This document shows positions 39,584 to 47,897 of a stretch of DNA of 64,000 nucleotides, one piece after another. The notes under the pieces are model-generated. The model saw nothing but the letters and a program-made list of their open reading frames with translations, ran no database searches and had not been told where the DNA came from. Source of the stretch: Pseudomonas sp. GR 6-02 (GTDB taxonomy: Bacteria; Pseudomonadota; Gammaproteobacteria; Pseudomonadales; Pseudomonadaceae); contig NZ_CP011567.1 in the NCBI RefSeq assembly GCF_001655615.1, forward strand, positions 1 through 64,000. Reading direction: 5' to 3'. The first letter of the stretch is position 1. Each line of letters opens with the position of its first letter. Made by a program: the position numbers and the translations under genes.

Positions 39584-39853
39584 TAGGGGGCGGTCTCAAT
39601 TAATTTCCCTGCCGCGCCGGGTCTGCTGTTGTGCAGGGCAAGGCGCGAGAAGCGTGGTTTGGTCATTCCAAATAAGCTTCGAGCAACGCAGCCCTGCACA
39701 ACAGCAGGCCCGGCCCTTCGGGTTGTGCCTTAAAGTGGGCCAGGCTGCGTTGCAGGCCTTGGAAAGGGAACAACCATTCCCAGCGGCCTGCGCCTAGCCT
39801 GGCCCGCTTTAAGGCGACAACGCGGCAGGGAAATTAATTGAGACCGCCCCCTA
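39584..39853. mobile_element. MITE-like element with 33-bp perfect terminal inverted repeats
   Basis: The ends are perfect 33-bp inverted repeats: the left arm (39584-39616) starts TAGGGGGCGGTCTC, and the right arm (39821-39853) ends with its complement. Two nested inverted repeats lie inside. One has arms near 39620-39640 and 39692-39712; the other, an imperfect one, near 39728-39815. The whole 270 bp can fold into a cloverleaf. There is no transposase gene. The outermost TA at both ends could be the target duplication of an IS630- or mariner-like transposase. It lies between terC and the Na/Pi gene, probably separating the latter from older upstream signals. Confidence 0.78.
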
Positions 39854-39923
39854 GTACAGAACGTAGAAGATCGCGGCATCGTTAACTTGCCCCGCTGGGG
39901 CGCTACCACCACAGGGGGCCTGT

Positions 39924-41582
39924 ATGCTCACCCTGCTCAATTTATTATCGGCCGTGGCCTTGCTGATCTGGGGCACGCACATCGTCCGAACCGGCATCCT
40001 GCGGGTTTATGGCTCCAACTTGCGCCATGTGATCGGCCAGAACATGGCCAGGCGCTGGCTGGCGTTTATCGCCGGGATCATGGTGACCGCCATGGTCCAG
40101 AGCAGCAACGCCACCGCCATGCTCGTCACCTCATTTGTCGGTCAAGGCCTGATGGCGCTGACCCCGGCCCTGGCGACGATGCTCGGTGCCGACGTCGGTA
40201 CCGCACTGATGGCGCGGGTACTGACCCTCGACCTGTCGTGGCTGTCACCGCTGCTGATCTTCCTCGGGGTGATTTTCTTTCTGTCGCGCAAGCAGACCCG
40301 GGTCGGGCAGATGGGGCGGGTCAGCATCGGTCTGGGGCTGATCATTCTGGCGCTGCAACTGATCGTCGAGGCCGCCACGCCGATCACTCATGCTCAGGGA
40401 GTGAAGGTGATTTTTGCCTCTCTGACCGGCGATATCTTGCTCGATGCGCTGGTCGGTGCACTGTTCGCGATGATTTCATACTCCAGCCTGGCCGCCGTAT
40501 TACTGACCGCGACCCTCGCCGGTGCCAGCGTGATCAGCCTGCCAGTGGCCATCGGCCTGGTGATCGGCGCCAACATCGGCAGCGGCGTTCTCGCCTTCCT
40601 CAGCACCAGCATGCAGAACGCCGCCGGCCGTCAGGTGGCGCTGGGCAGCCTGTTGTACAAACTGATTGGTCTGCTGCTGATCATTCCGGTGCTCGATCCA
40701 CTGGTGCACTGGATCGACAGCTTCGACTTCAGCGCTCAGGAAATGGTCATCGGCTTCCACCTGCTCTACAACACCGCGCGCTGCCTGATCCTGTTGCCCA
40801 GCGTCGGGCTGATGGCCAGGCTCTGTGCTTGGCTGCTGCCGGAGCGGCCGGACATCAACGGCACGGCCAAACCGCGGCACCTTGACCCGACGGCATTGGT
40901 GACCCCCAGCCTGGCGCTGGCCAATGCCGCCCGGGAAACCCTGCGCATCGGCGATCTGGTCGACAACATGCTCGAAGCCATGCTCGCCGTACTGCGTGGC
41001 AAACAGACCGCCGTTACCCAGGAAATCCGTCGCCTGACCGATGATGTCGAAGCGCTCTACAGCGCGATCAAACTCTATCTGGCGCAAATGCCTCGGGAAG
41101 ACCTCAGCGAACAAGATAGCCAACGGTGGGCTGAAACCATCGAGCTGGCGATTAACCTTAAACTGGCCAGTGACCTGATCGAACGCATGCTGCGCAAGGT
41201 TCAGCAGCAGAAAACCGCGCAGAGGCGGTCGTTTTCCGAGGTCGGTCTGGAAGAATTGGCGGGCCTGCACAGCCAGCTGATTGCCAACCTGCGCCTGGGG
41301 TTGTCGGTGTTCCTCAGTTCCGATCCGGAAAGTGCTCGCCAGTTACTGCGTGAGAAACGTCGCTTTCGCGCACAGGAACGCCGCCTGGCCCACGCTCATG
41401 TCAGTCGTTTGCACCGTAAGATTGTGCAAAGCATCGAGACCAGTTCGCTGCATCTGGAGCTGATCGCTGACATGAGGCGCCTCAATTCGCTGTTTTGCAG
41501 CAGTGCCTATGCGGTGTTGGGCACTTCGGACACCGGTGCTCTGGCGGTCGACGATTTGGCTGACATCACTCATTCACCCTGA
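39924..41582 (+). CDS. Na/Pi-cotransporter family protein with PhoU-like tail
   Basis: This 552-residue protein has two sodium/phosphate-cotransporter repeats in its membrane half (about 1-310), each with a QSS-like motif region: MVQSSNATAMLVTSF near residue 55 and AMISYSSLAAVLL near 185. A cytoplasmic PhoU-like helical region follows (about 330-540, rich in Glu, Arg and Leu). Such proteins import phosphate with sodium. The gene is downstream of the MITE-like element and does not carry an obvious Pho box. It is followed 55 bp later by the M16 peptidase gene. Confidence 0.9.
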   Translation: MLTLLNLLSAVALLIWGTHIVRTGILRVYGSNLRHVIGQNMARRWLAFIAGIMVTAMVQSSNATAMLVTSFVGQGLMALTPALATMLGADVGTALMARVLTLDLSWLSPLLIFLGVIFFLSRKQTRVGQMGRVSIGLGLIILALQLIVEAATPITHAQGVKVIFASLTGDILLDALVGALFAMISYSSLAAVLLTATLAGASVISLPVAIGLVIGANIGSGVLAFLSTSMQNAAGRQVALGSLLYKLIGLLLIIPVLDPLVHWIDSFDFSAQEMVIGFHLLYNTARCLILLPSVGLMARLCAWLLPERPDINGTAKPRHLDPTALVTPSLALANAARETLRIGDLVDNMLEAMLAVLRGKQTAVTQEIRRLTDDVEALYSAIKLYLAQMPREDLSEQDSQRWAETIELAINLKLASDLIERMLRKVQQQKTAQRRSFSEVGLEELAGLHSQLIANLRLGLSVFLSSDPESARQLLREKRRFRAQERRLAHAHVSRLHRKIVQSIETSSLHLELIADMRRLNSLFCSSAYAVLGTSDTGALAVDDLADITHSP

Positions 41583-41637
41583 ACGTCCACAGTTGCCTGA
41601 AGTCTGTTGTACTTACGCTGTCGTACGGAAACTCGTT

Positions 41638-43014
41638 ATGCGCTGTCTGCTATTCGCTTGTCTGTTGCTCGGCGCCCTGCCCTCATTTGCCCTGGATCGC
41701 TTTCAGGTCGAGGGCTATACGCTGCCCAACGGTCTGCAATTGGTCCTCAAACCGGGCACCGAGCGCGGGCATGTGGCGATTCGGCTGGTAGTCGGCGTGG
41801 GTCTGGATGATTTCAGCTGCGCCGACAAGGAGCTGCCGCATCTGCTCGAACACTTGCTGTTCAGCGGCATCGACGCCACCGGCGAAGGTGGTCTGGAGGA
41901 GCGCATGCAGGCCCTGGGGGGTGAGTGGAACGCTTACACCAGCAACGCCGACACCACGTTCGTCATCGAAGCACCGGCGAAAAACCAGCGTAAGGCCCTC
42001 GATCTGTTGTTGGCTCTGCTGACCCAGACCCGTATCGACGACAACGCTATCAACGTCGCCAAGCAGGTGGTCGAGCGCGAAGACGGTGGCCATTATTCGC
42101 ACCTGCAACGCTGGCTGGATCGCCAGGACCTGGGCCACACCGCCAGTAATCAGTTGGCGGTGGAACTGGGCCTCAAATGCCAGGAGCGCGCCGAAGTCAG
42201 TCACCTGACCCGCGAGCAACTGGAGAAGGTGCGCAAAGCCTGGTACGCGCCCAACAACATGACCCTGATCGTGGTCGGCGAGCTCGACCGCCTGCTGCCG
42301 GCCTATCTGGAACGGGCGTATGGCGCGCTCGTAGCCGTCGAGCCTGCCGATCACCTGCCCTTGCCGACAATCCAGGCCAGCGCGGCCCACGAGCGTACTC
42401 TGAGCCACGGTTTTGTCGGTGGCGGCGCCAAGTTGCACTGGCTGGTGCCGGAACCGGTGCAGGAAGACCAGCCCGACGAAACGTTCGATCTGCTCAAGGA
42501 CTACCTGGACTGGGCGCTTTATCGCCAACTGCGCCTGGTCCATGGGTTGTCCTATGGGCCCTCGGCCGAGCGTGAGGTGTTTGGCGGAGTGGGCTTCATG
42601 AGCCTGAACGCCGATCTTGAACGCGGCGACGTGCCGGCAGCTGAACAGGTGCTGGATGAGCTCAAAGCCGGTTTGCTCAAGGACGGTCTCGACGCCACCA
42701 CCTTCGCCCGCCTCAAGCAGGCCGCCATCGCCCGTCAGGCCTGGGCCGTGCAAGGCAATAGCGCCCTGGCGGATTACTACTGGAGCGCCCTTGGGGACTA
42801 CGAGGACGGCCATTTCACCAACCCGGCCAAGGCACTGCAAGAAGTGACGCTGGCCGAGGCGAACCAGGCGATGCGTGAGTTGCTGCTGCAACCGGGGTAT
42901 TTGCGGATCGAGAAGCCGTTGGTGAGTTATGACCAGTTGATGTGGGCGATTGCCGGGGTATTTGGATTGATGGTGCTTGGGGCATTGGGTTGGCGTGTTC
43001 ACCGCAGAAAGTAG
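41638..43014 (+). CDS. Exported M16-family (pitrilysin-like) peptidase, membrane anchored
   Basis: This 458-residue protein begins with a signal peptide (about 1-19, ending SFA). The inverted zinc motif HxxEH is present as LPHLLEHLLF, near residue 70. The C terminus has a hydrophobic helix (about 430-450) followed by basic residues, so it is probably held in the inner membrane with its catalytic part in the periplasm. M16 peptidases often come as pairs, and this one stands alone here. The start at MRCLLFACLL gives the complete signal; the longer frame is unsupported. Its substrate is unknown. Confidence 0.88.
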   Translation: MRCLLFACLLLGALPSFALDRFQVEGYTLPNGLQLVLKPGTERGHVAIRLVVGVGLDDFSCADKELPHLLEHLLFSGIDATGEGGLEERMQALGGEWNAYTSNADTTFVIEAPAKNQRKALDLLLALLTQTRIDDNAINVAKQVVEREDGGHYSHLQRWLDRQDLGHTASNQLAVELGLKCQERAEVSHLTREQLEKVRKAWYAPNNMTLIVVGELDRLLPAYLERAYGALVAVEPADHLPLPTIQASAAHERTLSHGFVGGGAKLHWLVPEPVQEDQPDETFDLLKDYLDWALYRQLRLVHGLSYGPSAEREVFGGVGFMSLNADLERGDVPAAEQVLDELKAGLLKDGLDATTFARLKQAAIARQAWAVQGNSALADYYWSALGDYEDGHFTNPAKALQEVTLAEANQAMRELLLQPGYLRIEKPLVSYDQLMWAIAGVFGLMVLGALGWRVHRRK

Positions 43015-43023
43015 TTATTTCCC

Positions 43024-43155
43024 TGTGGCGAGAGAGCTTGCTCCCGCTCGGCTGCGCAGCAGCCGTAAACCGGTATCGGAGATCTACTTGAAATTACGCG
43101 GTGGGTGGTTTTAGGGCCGCTTCGCGACCCAGCGGGAGCAAGCTCCCTCGCCACA
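43024..43155. repeat. REP pair (REPIN), family 2
   Basis: Inverted copies of the family 2 REP bound about 130 bp, nearly the same length and arrangement as at 32145-32276. The left copy has a base change (GAGAGAG for GAGGGAG). The central spacer differs from the other copy, as expected for independently evolving loops. Confidence 0.88.
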
Positions 43156-43241
43156 GGGTTTGGGGTTGGTCAACGTAACCGGAACCCTCGCCACAGGCCC
43201 CCTCGGACGGTACCCTGTCGGGGATTTTTCCCACGACTATT

Positions 43242-44282
43242 GTGAACCGCCGAATGCCGACTCTGACCCTGTACATACAGCGCATCCTGGAATTGATGAA
43301 GCGCTACCCCGGGGTCATCGCGCTCGGCGGTTTCATTTCCGGGGTCGGCAGCTTCATCTTGGTGGATCGCCAGCAAGGCCTGGCGACCTGGATCACCACC
43401 ATCATGCTGGTCAGCTGGGTCTGGCTGATGCTGGAAAACAGCCTCACTGAGTTGTTCGCCAAGGTCTTCAAGCGCGAAATACCCCAGCCCCTGCTGCGTT
43501 ATGCGACGCAGATGATCCATCAGGAAAGCCTGTTCTTCGTCCTGCCGTTCTTTTTCATCACCACCACCTGGAACAGCGGCCAACTGTTTTTCACGGGGTT
43601 GTTGGGCATGGCGGCGTTGATCTCGATCACCGACCCGCTCTACTACAAATGGCTGGCGCCGCGCCGCTGGGCGTTCCTGGCGCTGCATACCCTGACCCTC
43701 TTCGCCGCCCTGCTGACCGCCCTGCCCGTCATCCTGCACCTGACCACCTCCCAGAGCTTCAAACTGGCGCTGGGCATCGCCATGGTGCTGTCGTTCCCCA
43801 GTCTGGCGTCGATCTTCCCGATTCGGACCGTGCGCAATGCGTTGGCGATCCTCAGCATCACCGTGGGCATCGGCGCTGTCGGCTGGGTGCTGCGTTCCTG
43901 GGTTCCGCCGGCCACCCTGTGGATGACCGATGTGGCGATCAGCACCCAAATGCAGGACCGCACCCCCGGCAAGAGCCTGGAAGAAGTCAGCGCCGAGCAG
44001 ATTCGTGGCGACGGTTTGTACGCCTACACCGCGATCAATGCCCCACGGGGGCTGGACGAGCGGATTTATCACGTCTGGATGTTCAACGGTAAAGAGGTCG
44101 ACCGCATCCCTCTGGATATCCACGGCGGGCGCAAGGAAGGCTACCGCGCCTGGACCCATAAGCAGAATTTCCCCGGCAATCCCGCGGGTAAATGGCAAGT
44201 TCGGGTGCTCACCGAAGACGGCCAGTTGATCGGCGTGCTGCGCTTCAAGGTCATGGACAGCACACCCATCAAAGATAAGTAA
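43242..44282 (+). CDS. Membrane protein with C-terminal DUF2914 domain (DUF5924 family)
   Basis: This 346-residue protein has about five or six hydrophobic helices in its first 230 residues, then a soluble C-terminal domain (about 235-340, from TDVAISTQMQDRTPG to VLRFKVM) that resembles DUF2914. The start is uncertain: GTG 43242 has GGGGA at 43220-43224, about 17 bases upstream, and ATG 43254 is an alternative that removes four residues. The function is unknown. It immediately precedes the Mce/Mla-type operon (53-bp gap) and may be linked to envelope lipid handling, but that is only by position. Confidence 0.78.
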   Translation: MNRRMPTLTLYIQRILELMKRYPGVIALGGFISGVGSFILVDRQQGLATWITTIMLVSWVWLMLENSLTELFAKVFKREIPQPLLRYATQMIHQESLFFVLPFFFITTTWNSGQLFFTGLLGMAALISITDPLYYKWLAPRRWAFLALHTLTLFAALLTALPVILHLTTSQSFKLALGIAMVLSFPSLASIFPIRTVRNALAILSITVGIGAVGWVLRSWVPPATLWMTDVAISTQMQDRTPGKSLEEVSAEQIRGDGLYAYTAINAPRGLDERIYHVWMFNGKEVDRIPLDIHGGRKEGYRAWTHKQNFPGNPAGKWQVRVLTEDGQLIGVLRFKVMDSTPIKDK

Positions 44283-44335
44283 CGCGGTTCGTGCTATTAA
44301 TCTGGTCTGCGCAATTGCCGAACAAGCAGGAGCTT

Positions 44336-45484
44336 ATGACCAGCAGCACAACGCCTGGCAATGTCCGACTGGATACCTCGCACATCCCTGCCCTGCTGCG
44401 GGTCACGGGTGACTGGACGCTCGCTCATTACGCCGATCTCAGCCACCTGAGCGAAAAGCTCCGTGGCCAATACGACAACAACACCCCCATCGACCTCAAC
44501 GGCCTCGGTGCCCTGGACACGGCGGGTGCATCGCTGTTGGTGGAGTTGCTGGGTTCCGAGCGTCTGGGCAAGTCCGCCGAACACCCTGATTGCACCCTTT
44601 CCTCCGCCGATCGCGCCTTGCTGCAGACGGTGTATTGCTCGCTGACTGATTTCTGCGTGCCGATCAAAGAGCCGGAAATCAGCGTCGGCATTCAACTGCT
44701 GACCCGTATCGGCCGTGCGGTCGATGCGGTCTGGCAGGACGCCCTGCAGGTGCTGGGTTTTGTCGGCCTGATCCTGCAAACCATCGCGCGCGGGCTGTTT
44801 TGTCCCAAGCGCTGGCGCCTCACGCCGATGGTCGCGCACATTGAGCAGACTGGCCTCGACGCCGCTCCCATCGTCGCCCTGCTGACCTTTATGGTGGGCG
44901 CCGTGGTAGCGTTTCTCGGTGCGACTGTGCTGGCGAGCTTCGGCGCGAGCATTTTTACCGTGGACCTGGTGGCGTTTTCTTTTTTGCGCGAATTCGGCGT
45001 GTTGCTCACCGCGATCCTGATGGCCGGCCGCACCGCCAGTGCGTTCACCGCGCAGATCGGCTCGATGAAGGCCAACGAAGAAATCGATGCGATCCGCACC
45101 CTCGGCCTCGACCCGATGGAGTTGCTGGTGGTGCCGCGGGTATTGGCGTTGCTGGTGGCGCTGCCGATGCTGACCTTCCTGGCGATGTTGTCGGGGATTG
45201 TCGGCGGTGGCGTGGTGTGTGCGCTGTCGCTGGATATATCGCCGGCGATGTTCCTGTCGCTGCTGCAATCGGACATCGGCGTTCAGCACTTCCTGGTGGG
45301 GATCGTCAAAGCGCCGATTTTTGCGTTCCTGATCGCCGCCATCGGCTGTCTTGAAGGCTTCAAGGTCAGCGGCAGCGCCGAGTCCGTCGGCGCGCACACC
45401 ACGTCGAGTGTGGTGCAGTCGATTTTCGTGGTGATCGTCCTCGATGCCGTGGCCGCATTGTTTTTCATGGAGATGGGCTGGTGA
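44336..45484 (+). CDS. MlaE-type ABC permease fused to an N-terminal STAS domain
   Basis: This 382-residue protein combines a STAS domain (about 1-110, with PALLRVTGDWTLAHYADL and LGALDTAGASLLVE) and an MlaE permease domain (about 130-382, with the EIDAIRTLGLDPMELLVVPRV segment that couples to the ATPase). In the E. coli Mla system these parts are the separate proteins MlaB and MlaE. The start is ATG 44336, with GGAG upstream. It overlaps the ATPase gene by 4 bases (GTGA), and four genes follow in tight order, so it is a complete inner-membrane Mce module. Confidence 0.93.
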   Translation: MTSSTTPGNVRLDTSHIPALLRVTGDWTLAHYADLSHLSEKLRGQYDNNTPIDLNGLGALDTAGASLLVELLGSERLGKSAEHPDCTLSSADRALLQTVYCSLTDFCVPIKEPEISVGIQLLTRIGRAVDAVWQDALQVLGFVGLILQTIARGLFCPKRWRLTPMVAHIEQTGLDAAPIVALLTFMVGAVVAFLGATVLASFGASIFTVDLVAFSFLREFGVLLTAILMAGRTASAFTAQIGSMKANEEIDAIRTLGLDPMELLVVPRVLALLVALPMLTFLAMLSGIVGGGVVCALSLDISPAMFLSLLQSDIGVQHFLVGIVKAPIFAFLIAAIGCLEGFKVSGSAESVGAHTTSSVVQSIFVVIVLDAVAALFFMEMGW

Positions 45485-46284
45485 GTCGTCTACCCCGAGC
45501 GCCTTCCGAGGCGGTGATCGAAGTCCGTGGGCTGTGCAATCGCTTCGGCCGCCAGAGCGTGCACGAGAACCTCGACCTGGATTTGTACAAAGGCGAAATT
45601 CTGGCGGTGGTCGGCGGTTCCGGCAGCGGCAAATCGGTGCTGTTGCGCAGCATCGTCGGCTTGCGCCAGCCCAGCGAAGGGCTGGTGAAGGTCTTCGGCA
45701 AGAACTTGCCGAGCCTGTCGGAGCACGAGCGTTCGCTGGTCGAGCGGCGCTTCGGCGTGTTGTTCCAGAAAGGCGCCCTGTTCTCTTCGCTGACAGTGAC
45801 CGAGAACGTCGCCCTGCCCCTTATCGAACACGCCGGCCTGAGCCGTACCGATGCCGAGCACTTGGCGGCGGTGAAACTGGCATTGGCCGGATTGCCGTTG
45901 TCGGCGGCCGACAAGTACCCTGCTTCACTGTCTGGCGGCATGATTAAGCGCGCCGCCCTGGCCCGGGCGCTGGCGCTGGACCCGGACATTCTGTTTCTCG
46001 ACGAGCCCACCGCTGGTCTCGACCCGATTGGCGCGGCGGCGTTCGATCAATTGATTCTGACCCTGCGCGACGCGTTGGGTTTGAGTGTGTTTCTGGTCAC
46101 ACACGACCTCGACACGCTCTACACCATCACCGACCGGGTGGCGGTGCTGGCGCAAAAGAAAGTACTGGTGGCGGATGCCATCGACAAGGTTTCGGAAACC
46201 GACGACGCGTGGATTCACGAATACTTCCATGGCCCTCGCGGCCGCGCGGCGCTGACGGCCGCTAACCAGCTCAACGAGGTCTGA
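45481..46284 (+). CDS. ABC transporter ATPase (MlaF-like)
   Basis: This 267-residue ATPase powers the Mce system. Motifs are Walker A GGSGSGKS (about 46-53), the signature LSGGMIKRAALARAL and Walker B ILFLDEPTAGLDP. The methionine in LSGGM is usual for Mla-type ATPases. The start is GTG 45481, overlapping the stop of the permease gene by four bases, so translation is coupled. It ends two bases before the MlaD-like gene. Confidence 0.94.
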   Translation: MSRLPRAPSEAVIEVRGLCNRFGRQSVHENLDLDLYKGEILAVVGGSGSGKSVLLRSIVGLRQPSEGLVKVFGKNLPSLSEHERSLVERRFGVLFQKGALFSSLTVTENVALPLIEHAGLSRTDAEHLAAVKLALAGLPLSAADKYPASLSGGMIKRAALARALALDPDILFLDEPTAGLDPIGAAAFDQLILTLRDALGLSVFLVTHDLDTLYTITDRVAVLAQKKVLVADAIDKVSETDDAWIHEYFHGPRGRAALTAANQLNEV

Positions 46285-46285
46285 C

Positions 46286-47224
46286 ATGGAAACCCGAGCC
46301 CATCACGTATTGATCGGCCTGTTCACCGTCATAGTGGTGGCAGGCGCCCTGCTCTTCGGTCTGTGGCTGGCCAAGTCCAGCGTCGACACTGAATTCAAGG
46401 ATTATGAAATCGTCTTCAACGAGGCGGTCAGCGGTTTGTCCAAGGGCAGCGCCGTGCAGTACAGCGGGATCAAGGTCGGCGATGTAGTGACGCTGCGCCT
46501 GGACCCGAATGATCCGCGCCGGGTGTTGGCGCGGATCCGCCTGGGCGGCGATACCCCGATCAAGGAAGACACCCAGGCCAAACTGGCGCTGACCGGGATC
46601 ACCGGCACCTCGATCATTCAGCTCAGCGGCGGCACGCCGCAAAGTCCGACACTCAAGGGCAAGGGCGGCAATTTGCCGACCATCGTGGCATCACCCTCGC
46701 CTATCGCCCGTTTGATGAGCGACAGTAACGATCTGATGACCGGTGTGAACGTGTTGATGCAGAACGCCAATCAGATGTTTTCTTCGGAAAACGTCGAGCG
46801 CATCAGCAAGACCCTTGAGCATCTGGAGCAAACCACCGGCATCATCGCCGACCAGCGCGGCGACATCGGCCAAGCCATGCAGCAACTGGCGTCGATCAGT
46901 AAACAGGCCTCCGCCACACTCGAACAAACTGCTGGGCTGATGCGCAACGCCAACAGCCTGCTCAACGATCAGGGCAAGCAGATGTTTGGCAGTGCCGAGC
47001 AAGCCATGAAGTCCCTGGAACGGAGCAGCGCGACCATCAACTCATTGCTCACCACTAATCAGGATTCCCTCAACAACGGCATGCAGGGCCTCAATGGCCT
47101 GGCGCCGGCAGTGCGTGAGTTGCGCGACACCTTGAGCTCGCTGCGCACCATTTCCCAGCGGCTTGAGGCCAACCCCAGCGGTTACCTGCTGGGCAGTGAC
47201 AAGAACAAGGAGTTCACGCCATGA
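46286..47224 (+). CDS. MlaD-family (MCE-domain) substrate-binding protein
   Basis: This 312-residue protein has one N-terminal membrane helix (about 8-30), an MCE domain (about 38-120, with GLSKGSAVQYSGIKVGDVV) and a long C-terminal helical region (about 150-305). MCE proteins form hexameric rings in the periplasm that carry lipids between membranes; the long helices could build a needle-like tunnel as in PqiB or YebT. It overlaps the lipoprotein gene by 4 bases (ATGA). Confidence 0.92.
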   Translation: METRAHHVLIGLFTVIVVAGALLFGLWLAKSSVDTEFKDYEIVFNEAVSGLSKGSAVQYSGIKVGDVVTLRLDPNDPRRVLARIRLGGDTPIKEDTQAKLALTGITGTSIIQLSGGTPQSPTLKGKGGNLPTIVASPSPIARLMSDSNDLMTGVNVLMQNANQMFSSENVERISKTLEHLEQTTGIIADQRGDIGQAMQQLASISKQASATLEQTAGLMRNANSLLNDQGKQMFGSAEQAMKSLERSSATINSLLTTNQDSLNNGMQGLNGLAPAVRELRDTLSSLRTISQRLEANPSGYLLGSDKNKEFTP

Positions 47225-47847
47225 AGCTGATCCCGTTAGCCTTGGCTGTCGGTTTTGCCCTGACCAGTGCCTGCTCGATTCTGCCCAAGTCCGAGCCATC
47301 CGATGTCTACCGGTTGCCCTCGGCCCAGAGCGGCGCACCGGCCAATCACAGCACGGCGTTGCACTGGTCGCTGCGGCTGGCCAAGCCGCAGACCAGCGAA
47401 GCCTTGAACAACCCGAAGATCGCCGTGATCCCTCAGGGTGACCTGATCAGCAGCTACAAGGCTTCCCGCTGGAGCGACCCGGCGCCGGTGCTGCTGCGCA
47501 ATCGTCTGCTCGATGGTTTCCAGCGTGACGGTCGGGTGCCGTTGCTCAGCACCGATGACAGCAATTTGCAGGCGGACCTGGAGCTGGGCGGCAACCTGCA
47601 GGCGTTCCAGACCGAATACCAAGGCACGACGGCGAGCGTGGTCGTGCGGCTGGATGCATTGCTGGTGCGTGGGTATGACCAGCGCATCCTCGCCAGTCGG
47701 CGCTTTGAAGTGCGTCAGCCGTTGAGCGATGTGAAGGTGCCGGCGGTGGTCGCCGGGTTCGGCCAGGCCAGCGACCAGTTGACGGCACAGGTGGTGGCCT
47801 GGACGGTGGAGCAGGGTCAGAAAGTCGTGCCGCCGCTGAGGCCCTGA
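47221..47847 (+). CDS. ABC-type transport auxiliary lipoprotein (PqiC-like)
   Basis: This 208-residue protein has a lipoprotein signal with lipobox LTSAC and acylated Cys18. The following domain matches the auxiliary lipoprotein family (DUF330) that ends many Mce operons, and is likely the outer-membrane end of the lipid path. The start overlaps the MlaD-like gene (ATGA). A bidirectional terminator follows at 47861. Confidence 0.9.
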   Translation: MKLIPLALAVGFALTSACSILPKSEPSDVYRLPSAQSGAPANHSTALHWSLRLAKPQTSEALNNPKIAVIPQGDLISSYKASRWSDPAPVLLRNRLLDGFQRDGRVPLLSTDDSNLQADLELGGNLQAFQTEYQGTTASVVVRLDALLVRGYDQRILASRRFEVRQPLSDVKVPAVVAGFGQASDQLTAQVVAWTVEQGQKVVPPLRP

Positions 47848-47860
47848 AGCCACCGCTGAA

Positions 47861-47895
47861 CCCTGTGGGAGTGGGTTTGCCCCCACAGGGTTTTC
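47861..47895. terminator. Bidirectional terminator between convergent genes
   Basis: Arms CCCTGTGGG and CCCACAGGG with a 12-bp loop are followed on the plus strand by TTTTCG. This stem resembles yet another REP family but sits 13 bp after the lipoprotein stop, where a terminator is expected. Confidence 0.72.
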
Positions 47896-47897
47896 GT

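Larger units (their letters stand above)
39446..39923. other. Spacer with terminator, dyad and MITE-like element
   Basis: This 478-bp gap before the Na/Pi gene holds, in order, the terC terminator (39464-39489), an AT-rich segment with a dyad around AAACTGT and ACAGTTT (39502-39522), and the MITE-like element (39584-39853). About 70 bases then remain before the ATG. No protein gene was seen in it. Confidence 0.7.
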
